From Corylus avellana (taxonomy: Eukaryota; Streptophyta; Magnoliopsida; Fagales; Betulaceae), in the NCBI RefSeq assembly GCF_901000735.1, contig NC_081545.1, positions 992,001 through 1,056,000 of the forward strand: a stretch of DNA of 64,000 nt. The letters are read 5' to 3'. Under the pieces are notes generated by a model, which was not told where the DNA came from, did not search any database, and saw nothing but the letters and a program-made list of their open reading frames with translations. Made by a program: the position numbers and the translations under genes. Every line of letters starts with the position of its first letter. The first letter of the stretch is position 1. This document shows positions 53,037-63,650 of this stretch, in pieces.

Positions 53037-53419
53037 TTAGTAGTTTAAGGAAGACATTGTCATAATTAAAAGTTTGGAGGGGTGATAGTTTGAGGGGAGT
53101 ATGTGAACTTTACTATAAACCATATGTAAAATATCACCGCTAATAAGGTAGATGCTAATGAAACAGATTCTTGTAGTGACTCCAATGCTCCATGTTACAT
53201 TTTTTGGACCTGCCCATATAGTTCTTAAAGTACTTCACATAGTTGGATGATGGACATTAATGGAGGTTCAGCTTTGATTAGAAGGAGATCAAGGTGTGTG
53301 ATGAGAGAAGAAGGTATATATCTATATATGTCATACTTTTTGACATTAATTTGGTTATGGAAATTAATGCTACGAGAAATTCAGGGTAAGAAGTGGTCCT
53401 ACAACAGCCAATCTTTTGA
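53037..53419. repeat. Second copy of the pre-gap spacer
   Basis: Repeats 52640-52915 with about one difference per 12-15 bases, then continues into the pseudogene exactly as the left arm does at 29490-29560. No gene is seen. Confidence 0.55.
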
Positions 53420-54803
53420 GGCTAATTAACCTATCTCAACCTCTCAATCTCCGTGCTTTCTGAACAAATTCCCTTAGAGATTTCACACCTCTCTAAGTTG
53501 TCTTCTCTCGATTTGTCCGGTAATTATGGTTTATATACTAAAAGTGAACTAAGAAGTTTAGTCCAGAACTTAACTAGCCTAGAAGAACTTTTACTCTCTC
53601 GCGTCAATATCCTAAAAAATTGCTCGGTACATGAAGAATTACCAACCAAATTTTTTTTTTTTTTTTTGCTAACAAACCTACAGTTCCTTAGAGTAACGTA
53701 CAATCAAGATCCTATTGGTTATTTGCCTGAATTTTACTCAATCAATTCTCTTGAGGTTTTGATACTCCGGCTTACAAGTGTTTTTTTTTTTTTTTTTTTA
53801 GTAAACTACCAACTTCAATTGAAAAATTAAGTTCTTTACATGTTTTAACTATTTGGGATTGCCATTTCTCTCGATCTATTTCACATTCACTCGGTAATCT
53901 CACCCAACTAACTCTGCTAGATCTGTCATATAATACTTTTATAGGTCACATCTCTTCTTCATTTTTAGCTAACCTGACTCAACTAACTTATTTGGACCAA
54001 ATTTTAGCCAATAAATTGAGTGGAATGCTAGAATTTGATATGTTTCTTAAGCTCAAAAGTTTAAGTTGGTTTGCCCTAGCTACAAGACAACAATTTGACA
54101 TTGCTAATCAATGCCAATTCAAATGATACTCTTGAACAGTTTAACATTCTAGGATTGGGTGCTCGTAACTTATATAAGTTCCCAAATTTCTTATGCAACC
54201 AAAACAAATTGGGTTGGCTTGGGCTGTGAGACAACAATATTCGAGACTTAATACCCAGATGGATGTATATAATGAAAGTACATAATGGCTTAGAGGCTCT
54301 AAGCCTTTAGGACAATTCTCTAATAGGCTTTGGACAATCTCCAATTGTTCTCCCTTGGTTATTCTAGAAAGTTTAGATCTTGGCAGTAACATGCTGCAAG
54401 GATCAGTCCCAATTCCACCACCATCTACAAAGATTTATCAAGTCGAAATGAACTTGATAAGAGAAATGTCACATTGATTTGTAATCTAAGTATTCTTGAA
54501 TCATTTAATGTCTGAACAAGTGTTTGACAAGACTTATAGCACACGTAAATCAATTTGATACATTTGGAGGCAATCCAAGATTGTGTGGAAGCCCTTTATC
54601 AAAGAAATGTGAAAATTTCAGGTATACTCCAACTTTACCTTCTCTCTTTGAAGAAAATCAAAGCTCAAAGGCTTCCTTTACATTTTTTTGGAAAGTAGTT
54701 GTAATAGGTTATGTATGTGGATTTGTAATAGAAGTTGCTATTTGAAAATTTTTTATTGAAAGAAAATATGATTGGTTGGTGAAGACTTTTGAAAAGATGT
54801 AGC
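53420..54803 (+). pseudogene. RLP pseudogene, inverted partner of 28455-29490, with C-terminus retained
   Basis: Plus-strand fragments give SEQIPLEISHLSKLSSLDLS, YGLYTKSELRSLVQNLTSL and GYLPEFYSINSLEVLIL; then after frame breaks an LRR with SLIGFGQSPIVLPW; then a short jump to QFDTFGGNPRLCGSPLSKKC, FFWKVVVIGYVCGFVIEVAI, a stop, and RKYDWLVKTFEKM. T tracts at 53651-53667 and 53780-53799 interrupt LRR codons. The N-terminus, a large part of the middle and the island are missing. Several stops and frame breaks make it non-functional. Confidence 0.8.
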
Positions 54804-55097
54804 AAACTCGAAGATTGGTGAATTGGAGAAAGTCATAGATTTAAATTCAGTTAAAGAAAATGTTTAAGATAAATAATAAATGTTTATGTTTCTAGCATTA
54901 TTATATGGTGCTTGTTGGAATTGTAAGCCAATACAAATTTCAATGTAATATCTGACGATTTGTGCGTGTAAGTTTGCAGGTGTCTATGCTTTCCTATTTT
55001 TCCTTAATTCAAACAACTTTCTTTGTTTCTTGGCTTTGTTCCTAATTTGTGTCGCAAATTAGAAATCATTCCTAAATGATATATTTGCATTATTTTT
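54804..55097 (+). other. 3' flank of the RLP pseudogene
   Basis: Similar to the flanks of RLP2 and RLP6 (GGTGCTTGTTGGAATTGTAAGC, ATTTCAATGTAATATCTGACG). No gene is seen. Confidence 0.45.
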
Positions 55098-55854
55098 TTG
55101 GGATTGGCTTCTATGCGGTAGTGCAAACTACCGCATAGCTACAGTAATTCAAAACTGCACTGTTTTGGTACAGTTTTGAACAGGAATAATTGTGGGCCCC
55201 GCCCACTAATAATTAAAAATATTAAAACCTTAAAAAATATTAAAAACGATAAACAATAAAATATTAAAATATTAAAAATATTAAAAAGAAAAGTTGAAAA
55301 AAATATAGAAAAGAAAGGGATGGCTAGAGCCATCTATCATGGCTGGTTTGGGGGTGGACAAACCACCCCATGGCCATTGGGCCACCCCCAAAAGGGCAAA
55401 AGAAGAGAAAAAAAAGTTGGGTTTGGTTTTTGGGGGTGGCCGGACCACCCCCAAGGGCGATGCAATTTAGATTTGGTTTTTGGGGTGGTTTCGGCCACCC
55501 CACACTAATATGGGGCTTGCTGAACTTCCCCATCCCTTGTGGTGGTCCGGCCACCACCAAAATCCAAACCTTTTTTTTTTTTTTTTTTTTTTGCTCCTTT
55601 GGGTGGTCGGATAACCCCACTGGCCATGGGTGGTTTGTCCACACCTGCACTGCCATGATAGGTGGCTCAAACCACCCCTTTCTTTTCTCAGGTTTTTTCT
55701 ACTTTTCTTTTTAATATTTTCTTGTTTTTTAATATTTTTTTAAAGTTTTAATATTTTTAATTATTAGTAGGTGGGGCACACAATTATTCTGGTGCAGTTT
55801 TGAACTACCGCAGCTATGCGGTAGTGCAAACTACCGCATAGAAGCCAAATCCAT
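55098..55854. mobile_element. Foldback element with GC-rich core, family 3
   Basis: Left end GGGATTGGCTTCTATGCGGT with AGTGCAAACTACCGCATAG; right end is its inverted counterpart ending ATAGAAGCCAAATCC. Inner arms share CACTAATAATTAAAAATATT and its inverse. The core 55320-55680 holds GGGGGTGGACAAACCACCCC, GGGGTGGCCGGACCACCCCC-type palindromes. The subterminal TATGCGGTAGT motif is itself repeated within each arm. No coding capacity; the open frames across the core on both strands are by-products of the palindromes. Confidence 0.7.
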
Positions 55855-55924
55855 TTTTTGGTAGGTATACCTTTGCATTAATTAAAACTTTAAAAGAATC
55901 ATATATTTGCATTTTTTTTATGGT

Positions 55925-56650
55925 TAATAATTTTTTTGGTACCTTGGTTTTAACGATTTTATTTTTTCCTCCCTAGTATCCAAACCAGTCAAATCTGATA
56001 CCTCACTTATGGGTAAAGACAAAATCAATACATCCCGTTAGTTTATGTGAGAGAAAATTAACAGAATTACACATGTCACTCTCATAATACACCACATGTC
56101 CTAAAAATTAAAAATAATAAAATAATAATAAAAAAAAACTAAACCTAAAAAAAAAAAAAAGTCCGAAAAATTGTATTTCACCCCATTTTAGTTACTGAGG
56201 CAGTCAGACCATCATCAGAGGCCATTGTGCAGCTTGGCAGCCACCCAATGGCTCCTCTGGTGGTGGTTCAGCCACCCCAAGGCCAAATGGGTGGGTTTCA
56301 GCCACCCCTTTTTTACCCCTTGTGGTGGCTGAAGGCCAAAATGGGGGTGGCCGGCCACCCAATTGGCCAAAATGGAGTGGTCAACCACCCCATACAATTT
56401 TCACTTTTTTTTTTTTTTTCTAAAAAAAGGTTTAGTTTATTTATTTTTTATTATTATTTTAATTTATAGGACATGTGGCGTATTACGAGAGTGACACGTG
56501 GAATTCCATTAATTTTCTCTCACATAAACTAAATGACGTATCGATTTTATCTTTTCCCATAGGTGAGGTACCAGATTTGACTGGTTTGAAAACTTAAGGG
56601 AGAAAAAATAAAAACGTTAAAACCGAGGTACCAAAAAAGTTATTAACCAT
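55925..56650. mobile_element. Foldback element with GC-rich core, family 4
   Basis: Left end GTTAATAATTTTTTTGGTAC and right end TACCAAAAAAGTTATTAAC are inverted. The arms of about 190 bp share CAAACCAGTCAAATCTG, TTTATGTGAGAGAAAATTAA and ACACCACATGTCC with inverse partners. The core 56190-56395 carries GGTGGTTCAGCCACCCC and GGGGTGGCCGGCCACCC. The arms are unrelated to those of the other three GC-core elements. It lies directly next to the family 3 element. Confidence 0.7.
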
Positions 56651-56681
56651 TTTTTTTAAGGTAATGTATAAAATATAATTG

Positions 56682-56871
56682 GGAAATGCTAGGTGCTCTC
56701 CTAAAGTTCTTTTCGTGTCCTACTGATCCTATGTGAAAATTATTTTATAAAAAACAAAAAAGAAAGTTGTTCTTATTTCTCTCACTTGATTTTTATAAAA
56801 TAATTTTCACATAGGATTAGGAGGACACGAGAAGAATACTAGGAGAGCACCTAGCATATCCCTAGAAAATA
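56682..56871. mobile_element. MITE with ~75-bp terminal inverted repeats
   Basis: GGGAAATGCTAGGTGCTCTC at the left pairs with GAGAGCACCTAGCATATCCC at the right; the arms continue through GATCCTATGTGAAAATTATT and its inverse, with a short loop. Related partial copies are at 41950-42090 and 57650-57720. No transposase and no unambiguous target-site duplication. Confidence 0.7.
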
Positions 56872-56978
56872 ATATTCACTTAGTACAAGAAGAACACTAG
56901 AAAATACGTAATAAAAAAAGTCATGTTTTAACCTATCAAATGTAGCTACGTGTACATTATCAACATATTTCCTAAAAC

Positions 56979-57017
<39 letters not shown>

Positions 57018-58327
57018 TTTTGGATAATATGGTTTTTCCAAAGTAGGTAAGGCAGCCCCCCACCCCGGTCAAGAGGCCAGTTAGGCTGTTTCTAATAAAT
57101 AAATTTTGAAGTAACAAACGTGGTCTTGGCGCTAAGTGATTTTCTTTCTGGTCGAGAGATTAGGCTGTTTCTCAGCCAAAAATAATAATAATAAATAACA
57201 AAGGTGGTCTTACTGCTAAAGTGTTTTTTCTAAAGTAATGCTGCCCTTCTGGTCAAGAGCTTAAACCGTTTCTCAACAAAAAGGAAGCGCTAAACTGATT
57301 TTTCTAAAGTAGGTAAGAAAAAATTGAAAAGTAACAAAAGTGGTCTTAGCACTAAATTGCCCTAGATGGCAAAGAGCCAAACACTTGTAACTAGGCAATA
57401 TAGGACTTAGCACCTATGACTTTATTTATAAATCATCCACTCTATGTATGCTACTTCTCATCTTCCCAATATGAGACCAAGGTGTTACACTCGAATATGC
57501 TCTTTTTTGGATATCAACCAAAACATATTCTCAAAACTTTCATTCTAAGTATGTGCTCTTAAATAGAGGTCTCTCATGCATTCTAATTCGATCGATAGGG
57601 ATAAGATATTCTTTAGATTTTATTTTGAGAATTATTTTGGGATATGCTAGGTTCTTTCTTAGTGTTTTTTCCGTGTCCTCCTGGTCCTATGTGAAAATTA
57701 TTAAAAAAAAAATAAAATTAGAACACATGATTATAATGAAAGTTTTGAGAATATGTTTTGGTTGATATCCAAAACTGAGCATATACGATTGTATTTATAT
57801 ATATTTGATAGACACAAAGTGTTTGGCTCTTGGCTCAATAAATATTTAGCTAAATTTTAGCTAAAAGACCACATTTTTTTTTATTTTATCTATTCAATCA
57901 TTTAAAGAACCTACATCCGACTTAGCATTTTTTATTAGAGGAGAGATATAAGAAAGAAAATTTTCTTCACTAGCAATGCGGCAGCATCTACTTTATAAAA
58001 AGCAATTTAGAACTAAGACTACGTTCGTTACCTTTTAGATTTTTATTTAATTTTTTAATATTTTACCTAACCTCTTGACTACTTGACTACCAAGGGAATC
58101 ACCTACTTAAAAAATAAAAAAATAAATAGCATTTAGCGCCAAGAACACGTTTGTTACTTTCCAATTTTGTATTTTACTGGAAACAGTCTACTTTAGCGAA
58201 AGTAATTTGGTGCTTAGAATAAAAAAGATATTGGTAATGGGATTAAAAAGAAGTTGGAAATTAAGCTAGTTAAAGTCTTCATAGGACCAATAAAATTTCA
58301 TTAACGACAGAAGTTTCGAGGAAATTT
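56872..58327. other. Spacer, inverted relative to 41351-41950, plus AT-rich sequence
   Basis: 56872-57440 is the inverted partner of 41380-41950, including the (TTA)n microsatellite. 57480-57640 resembles block A (CATATTCTCAAAACTTTCATTCTA). 57640-57790 includes a MITE half. Recurring sentences of the type AAGTAGGT-CCCCT-TGGTCAAG-TTAGGCTGTTTCTC appear several times and look like a dispersed repeat. No gene is seen. Confidence 0.45.
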
Positions 58328-58729
58328 TCTCACTCTAATAAATGTTAAGTGTCTTCTAACAGAAAAAATGATCCTCTCCATTTCAAATCTCTTCAATTTC
58401 TTTAATTTAGTGCATTTTAAAAAGTAGTGTTGTCTAAACCCTAAAATATGTTACATATGTAGATAAAATTTTTGGACAACACTATTCTTCAAAATGCACT
58501 AAATAGAGGAAATGAAGGAGACTTGAAATGGTGAGGATCCTTTTCCCCTCTTAACATATGAGACGCACATTTTTTTTTTTTTTTTAAACATTCTTAACAA
58601 TCATTTATTAACTTTCTACTAACTTAAAGGGACACAAATTTTTTACAAACTGGTTTTGAGGAAATTTCTATACAACCTAAGGACCGAAACATGTTAGAAG
58701 ACATTTGACATTTATTAGAGTGAGTTGAA
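58328..58729. repeat. Nested palindrome (MITE within inverted flanks)
   Basis: Outer arms: CTCACTCTAATAAATGTTAA near 58330 and its inverse TTTATTAGAGTGAG near 58712. Inner arms: GATCCTCTCCATTTCAAATC near 58370 and its inverse near 58540, continuing through TTTAGTGCATTTT. The inner part is MITE-like. Confidence 0.55.
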
Positions 58730-59075
58730 AGAAATTTCCTTCCATTCATAGAAATTTTGTCTTCTTTCAATTAATTAGGAGAGAAGAGAGTTTGAAAGAA
58801 ATTTGTATCCTTTAATTAATTGGCAGAGAGGAGAGAGTGACAGCTAGTTTGACCAACGAGCGTGAGTTGTATTTGAGTGTGTGAAAGAAACGCCACATAA
58901 ATGAATTATTTCTCATCTCCCCAACCCTTCATATTAACTGCACAAGACTCACACCGCATGAATTACTTGTATCTCATCCAATCCAACTGTTCATTTCAGA
59001 TTGGAGGCACACGCAAATGACTTGACTTCATCAAGTGAGTGCCACGTGGTCTGGTCCATTGCGCTTAATTTGTAA

Positions 59076-59256
59076 GAGAAATGTTTGACTTCATTAAAAA
59101 GTCCATCTTTTGGTCATTTTAATCTTAGGTGGCATGGTCCATTTTAAAATTAATAGATTTTAAACAATACATTAATAAATTTCTGAAAAATTGACCATGC
59201 CACTTAGGATTAAAATGGCCGAAAGATAGACTTTTTAATGAAGCCAAGCATTTCTC
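59076..59256. mobile_element. 181-bp MITE with perfect 9-bp target-site duplication
   Basis: The ends GAGAAATGTTTGACTTCATT and AATGAAGCCAAGCATTTCTC are inverted; the arms extend ~65 bp through AAAAAGTCCATCTTTTGGTC. AATTTGTAA flanks the element on both sides (59067-59075 and 59257-59265). A 9-bp duplication is typical of Mutator-like elements. It sits about 75 bp upstream of the RLP6 TATA box. Confidence 0.8.
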
Positions 59257-59329
59257 AATTTGTAATTAGCTTGCGACTCCTGAGCTTTCATATTATTAGG
59301 TGCACAACACTCTAGATCTGTGTGCAGCC

Positions 59330-59336
59330 TATAAAT
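59330..59336 (+). promoter_or_regulatory. RLP6 TATA box
   Basis: TATAAAT, 66 bp before the ATG at 59403. The CCCTTCACTTG motif of the other RLP promoters is absent. Confidence 0.4.
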
Positions 59337-59402
59337 TGAAGCTCTCTCCTACCTTCACCCCCAGCCTCCAAGCATATCTAAGGAAACACTAAATCCAACA
59401 TA

Positions 59403-62364
59403 ATGGGGGGTTTCTTATCGCTTTCTCTCTTCATTTTCATGCGCTTGCTTTTCTTACTTTCACTCTTGAATCTTATACTCCCTCTTTCTTCTCCTTTTGT
59501 GCAACCCCTGTGTCATGATGATGAAAGCTCTGCCTCGTTGCAATTCAAGGAAAGCTTTATCATCAAAGAAGATGCCTCTTCTTCTTATTATTATTATTAT
59601 CCTCCTCATCCTAATTGTGAAAAGGTTGTGTCATGGACAGTAGAAGGAGACAAAAGTGATTGCTGCTCGTGGGATGGGGTGGAGTGCGATGAGGCCACAG
59701 GTCATGTAATTGGCCTCGACTTCAGTGACAGCTGTCTCTACGGTTCTATCAATTCCACCAGTAGCCTTTTTAGCCTTATTCACCTCCAAAGTCTTAACCT
59801 TGCCTACAATGACTTTAACTACTCCCAAATCCCATTTGAAGTAGGCAATCTTTCGAGGCTAACCCATCTCAACCTCTCCCAATCCATGTTTTCAAGACAA
59901 ATCCCTTCAAGAGTTTCACAACTCTCCAAGTTATCTTCCCTTGATCTGTCTTCCAGTGGTGGTTTATATACTGGATGAGATCTGAGAAGTTTTGTCCAAA
60001 ACTTCACAAGCCTAGAAGAACTTTTACTCTCTCATGTCAATATCTCGTCTGTTGTACCTGAAAGTTTGGCAATTTTATCTTCTTTGAAAACTCTACATCT
60101 AACATTTTGTGGATTGCTTGGGGAATTCCCAAACAGAATTTTTCAGCTACCAGACCTTCGGGATCTTAGCATAGCAGAGAATGAGAATCTCATTGGTCAA
60201 TTGCCCGAATTTCACTCTAACAGTTCTCTTGAGGTTTTGGAACTCTACGAAACAGGTTTTTATAGTAAACTACCAACTTCAATCGGAAACCTAAGGCCTT
60301 TACATGTTTTAGATTTTGACACATGCCATTTTAATGGATCTATCCCACATTCACTGAGTAACCTCACCCAACTCACTCTTTTGATTTTGTCATGGAACAA
60401 TCTTATAGGTCACATCCCTTCTTCCTTGCCAAGTAACATGACCCAACTAACTTTTCTCAAGCTTGAAGAAAATAACTTGGAAGGTACCATTCCGAGCTCA
60501 TTCTCTGAACTCAAGAGTATTGAGTTGCTTGACTTAGGAAGCAATAACTTGGAAGGTACCATTCCGAGCTCATTCTCTAAACTCAGGAGTATTGAGGTTC
60601 TTTACTTAGATGAAAATAACTTGGAAGGGACCATTCCGAGCTCATTCTCTGAACTCAAGAGTGTTGAGCTTCTTGGCTTAGGAGGAAATAACTTGGAAGG
60701 TACCATTCCGAGTTCATTCTCTGAACTCAAGAGTATTGAGCATCTTTACTTAAATGAAAATAACTTGAGTGGGATGCTGGATTTTGACATGTTTCTTAAT
60801 TTCAAAAATTTAACTTCGTTGGACCTTTCATCCAACAATTTGACATTGCTAACCAAGGCCAATTCAAATGATACTCTTCAACAGTTTGAAACTCTAGATT
60901 TGAGTTCTTGCAACTTGCGAAAATTCCCAGATTTCTTACGCAATCAAAACAAATTGAGCTTTCTTCATCTCTCACACAACAATCTTCAAGGCCTAATACC
61001 CAAATGGTTTTATAATGCAAGTATAGAATCTCTTGAGTTTATAAACCTTTCTGAAAATTTTCTAGTAGGCTTTGAACAATCACCAATAGTTCTCCCATGG
61101 TCTAAACTATCAAGTTTAGATCTTGGCAATAACTCGTTGCAAGGATCACTCCCAATTCCACCACCATCTACCACGATTTATCGAGTCCAAAGGAACTTCA
61201 TAAGAGAAATGTCATCGTTGTTGATTTGCAATCTGAGTTCACTTGAACTACTTGATTTGTCCTATAACAACTTGAGTGGCATGCTTCCTCCATGTTTAGG
61301 AAACTTTAGTTCTCCTTTGTTAGTACTTCAACTACGAAGCAACGACTTCCATGGCACCATCCCAAAAACGTGGTCAAAGGGAAGTGGCTTAAAGATGATT
61401 GACTTAAGTGAAAACCAATTGCAAGGTCAGCTACCAAGATCCATGGCTAATTGTATGATGTTAGAGTTACCTTCATGTTGGTAACAATCAAATCAATGAT
61501 ACCTTTCCATTTTGGTTGGGAAATCTTTCTCGATTGAAGGTTCTCGTCCTCCGTTCTAATGCATTCCAAGGTGCAATACAGAGTCCTCTAATCAATTATA
61601 CATTCTCTAAGTTGCATATCATTGATCTCTCTCAAAATAGTTTCTCTGGAAATTTGCCCACCGAGTATTTCCTATATTGGAATGCCATGAAAGTTGTTGG
61701 TGCAAATCAGTTGATATACATGGAGCTAGATATTACTAGCAGAGACGGCTCCTTCAATGGTACTGTCCTTTGCACAGTTACAGTGACAAACAAAGGCTTA
61801 AATTTGGAGTATGATAAAATCCAAGATCTGTTCACGGTCATTGATTTCTCAAGCAATAAATTTGAAGGAGAGATTCCAAAGCTCCTAGGAACTCTTAAAG
61901 GACTTCATTCACTAAATCTTTCAAATAATGCCCTCACTGGTTATATCCCCCCATCCTTGGGGAACTTGCGAAATATAGAATCAATGGATCATTCCAAAAA
62001 CAAGTTGTTTGGAGAGATACCTCCACAACTAACACAACTCTTTTCCCTTGAGTACTTTAATGTCTCCAACAACTGTCTCACATGATTTATACCACATGGA
62101 AATCAATTTGACACATTTCAGAATAGTTCATTTGGAGGTAATTCAGGATTGTGTGGAAGCCCGCTATCAAAGAAATGTGAAAATTTCGAGTACACACCAC
62201 CTTCTCCCTTTGGAGAGAATCAAAGCTCAGAGTCTCCATTTGAATTTGGTTGAAAAATAGTTGTCATAGGATATGGATGCGGATTTGTGATAGGAGTTGT
62301 TATGGGGCAAATTGTAATTGCAAGGAAGTATGATTGGTTTGTGAAGATTTTTGGAAGGATGTAG
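59403..62364 (+). pseudogene. LRR receptor-like protein (RLP6) with three stops and one frameshift
   Basis: The full RLP plan is readable: signal peptide, PLCHDDESSASLQFKESF, a codon-repeat insert (SSSYYYYYPPHP), CCSWDGVECD cap, LRRs, island (EYFLYWNAMKVVGANQLIYM), C-terminal LRRs, LCGSPLSKKCE cap, GFVIGVVMG helix and RKYDWFVKIFGRM tail. Lesions: TGA at 59976 within LYT-DLRSF; one inserted T near 61469 (GAGTTACC); TGA at 62083 after NNCLT; TGA in place of tryptophan at 62251 just before the membrane helix. Residues encoded by 60471-60758 are four tandem 24-residue LRRs (NNLEGTIPSSFSELKSIE type). It lacks the 97-residue duplication. It is the most diverged full-length family member here. Confidence 0.88.
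60471..60758 (+). repeat. Four exact-length 72-bp LRR tandem units inside RLP6
   Basis: Units start at 60471, 60543, 60615 and 60687, each opening AATAACTTGGAAGG and including CCATTCCGAGCTCATTCTCT or close variants. One unit encodes one 24-residue LRR. Confidence 0.85.
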
Positions 62365-63271
62365 TACACTTGAAGAATGGTGAATTGAAGAAAGTATCAA
62401 ATTTAAATTTAGTTAAATAAAATGTTTTAGGAAAGGTATAAATGTTTATGTTTCTTGCATTATTATGTGGTGCTTGATGGAATTGTAAACCAGTAAAAAT
62501 TTCAATGTAATATCTTACAATTTGTGTGTAAGTTTGCATGTGTCTGTATTTTCCTTTCCTTATTTTAATAATTCTCACATGAATTTAGAGATTTTTAATT
62601 TTGGAAGACCACAACTTTACAGTAGGTTGTCCATTTAAGGTGATCATATATTCACCCACAAGAAAATAAGAGGAAAAAACATAACTTAGATGTTCATTAA
62701 AACTTTGAAAGAATCATATCGTTGCATTCATTTTTAGTAGGTCTACCTATGCATTCACCACTTATTTAGATGGATCAATAAGAGAAGAAGAGGTATGGAA
62801 TCTTACCGAATCCATGTCCTCATCTTAGGGACTTCCCATTAATCTCAGCAACAAGTTATTGTCCCTCACAAACACTTCAATTTCTAGGGCGCAGCATTTG
62901 GAGAAAAGTGCAGAAGTCAAAATGAATACTTACGAGATTTACAGTCTTTTATTTATTTATTTATTTATTTTGGATGAATTTTCCATTCCACAAACCCGAA
63001 CAAAAACTCTCTCCGGCAAGCAAAACTCACTGGAACAAAGTTACAAAGAACTAAAGCAAAACAACATATATACAAAAATCTTCCCAATCTATACCATTGG
63101 AGCACACTATACCACAAACAAATCTGCACAAAAACAGAAACAATATAAGTACACTTTTGTCAACCACACAACCCAAATAACAGCAGCCCACCCAAAACAG
63201 TCAACAAAACAGAATGGGCATACCAACTCGATGATGTTGATATGGCTTAATGTTAGTTCAATCTTTTTCAG
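62365..63271 (+). other. RLP6 3' flank and upstream part of the P450 pseudogene locus
   Basis: 62365-62580 is the RLP 3' flank (GGTGCTTGATGGAATTGTAAAC, ATTTCAATGTAATATCTTAC). 62600-63240 is AC-rich with an ATTT repeat (62950-62970); a 151-codon open frame here resembles no known protein and probably lies in the decayed P450 intron, since 63262-63271 ends CTTTTTCAG, a good 3' splice site. Confidence 0.4.
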
Positions 63272-63650
63272 GACATCTATATTGGAGCAGGTGAGAGTTC
63301 AGCAACTACCTTAGAATGGCCAATGTCTGAGCTGATAAGAAACCCAAGAATAATGGAGAAGGCACAAGCAGAAGTGCGACAGGTCCTGATAGGGAAGAGA
63401 AAATTGGAAGGGAAAGACATGCAGCAGTTAGATTTCGCGAAATATGATCAAAGAAACTTTAAGATTACATCCTCCTGTTCCCTTACTAATAAGAGAATCC
63501 AAGGAAAGATGTAAAATGAGTGGATATGACATACCAACGAAGACAAAAGTCATCATTAATGTGGGGGCAATAGGGAGAGACCCAGAATGTTGGATTGATG
63601 CTGATTGCTTTCAATCACAGAGGTTCCCTGCTCACAAGATTACTTGAAAT
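63272..63650 (+). pseudogene. CYP71-clan cytochrome P450, second-exon fragment
   Basis: Starts right after a splice acceptor with DIYIGAGESSATTLEWPMSE, the I-helix region that begins exon 2 in plant A-type P450s. LIRNPRIMEKAQAEVRQVL follows. Near 63443 an extra base shifts the frame, and MIKETLRLHPPVPLLIRESK (K-helix ExxR) continues, then GYDIPTKTKVIINVGAIGRD and PECW, ending at TGA near 63647. The haem-binding FxxGxRxCxG motif is not present intact; a weak trace (CCAPSMRIAG) follows in another frame near 63692. Exon 1 is not seen. Non-functional; it marks the right edge of the RLP cluster. Confidence 0.8.

Noticed and set aside
55320..55714. Open frames of 62-114 codons on both strands
   Set aside because: Same reason: core of the family 3 foldback element, with no homologue-like pattern.
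62859..63314. 151-codon open frame before the P450 fragment
   Set aside because: AC-rich low-complexity translation that runs through a strong splice acceptor; more likely intron.
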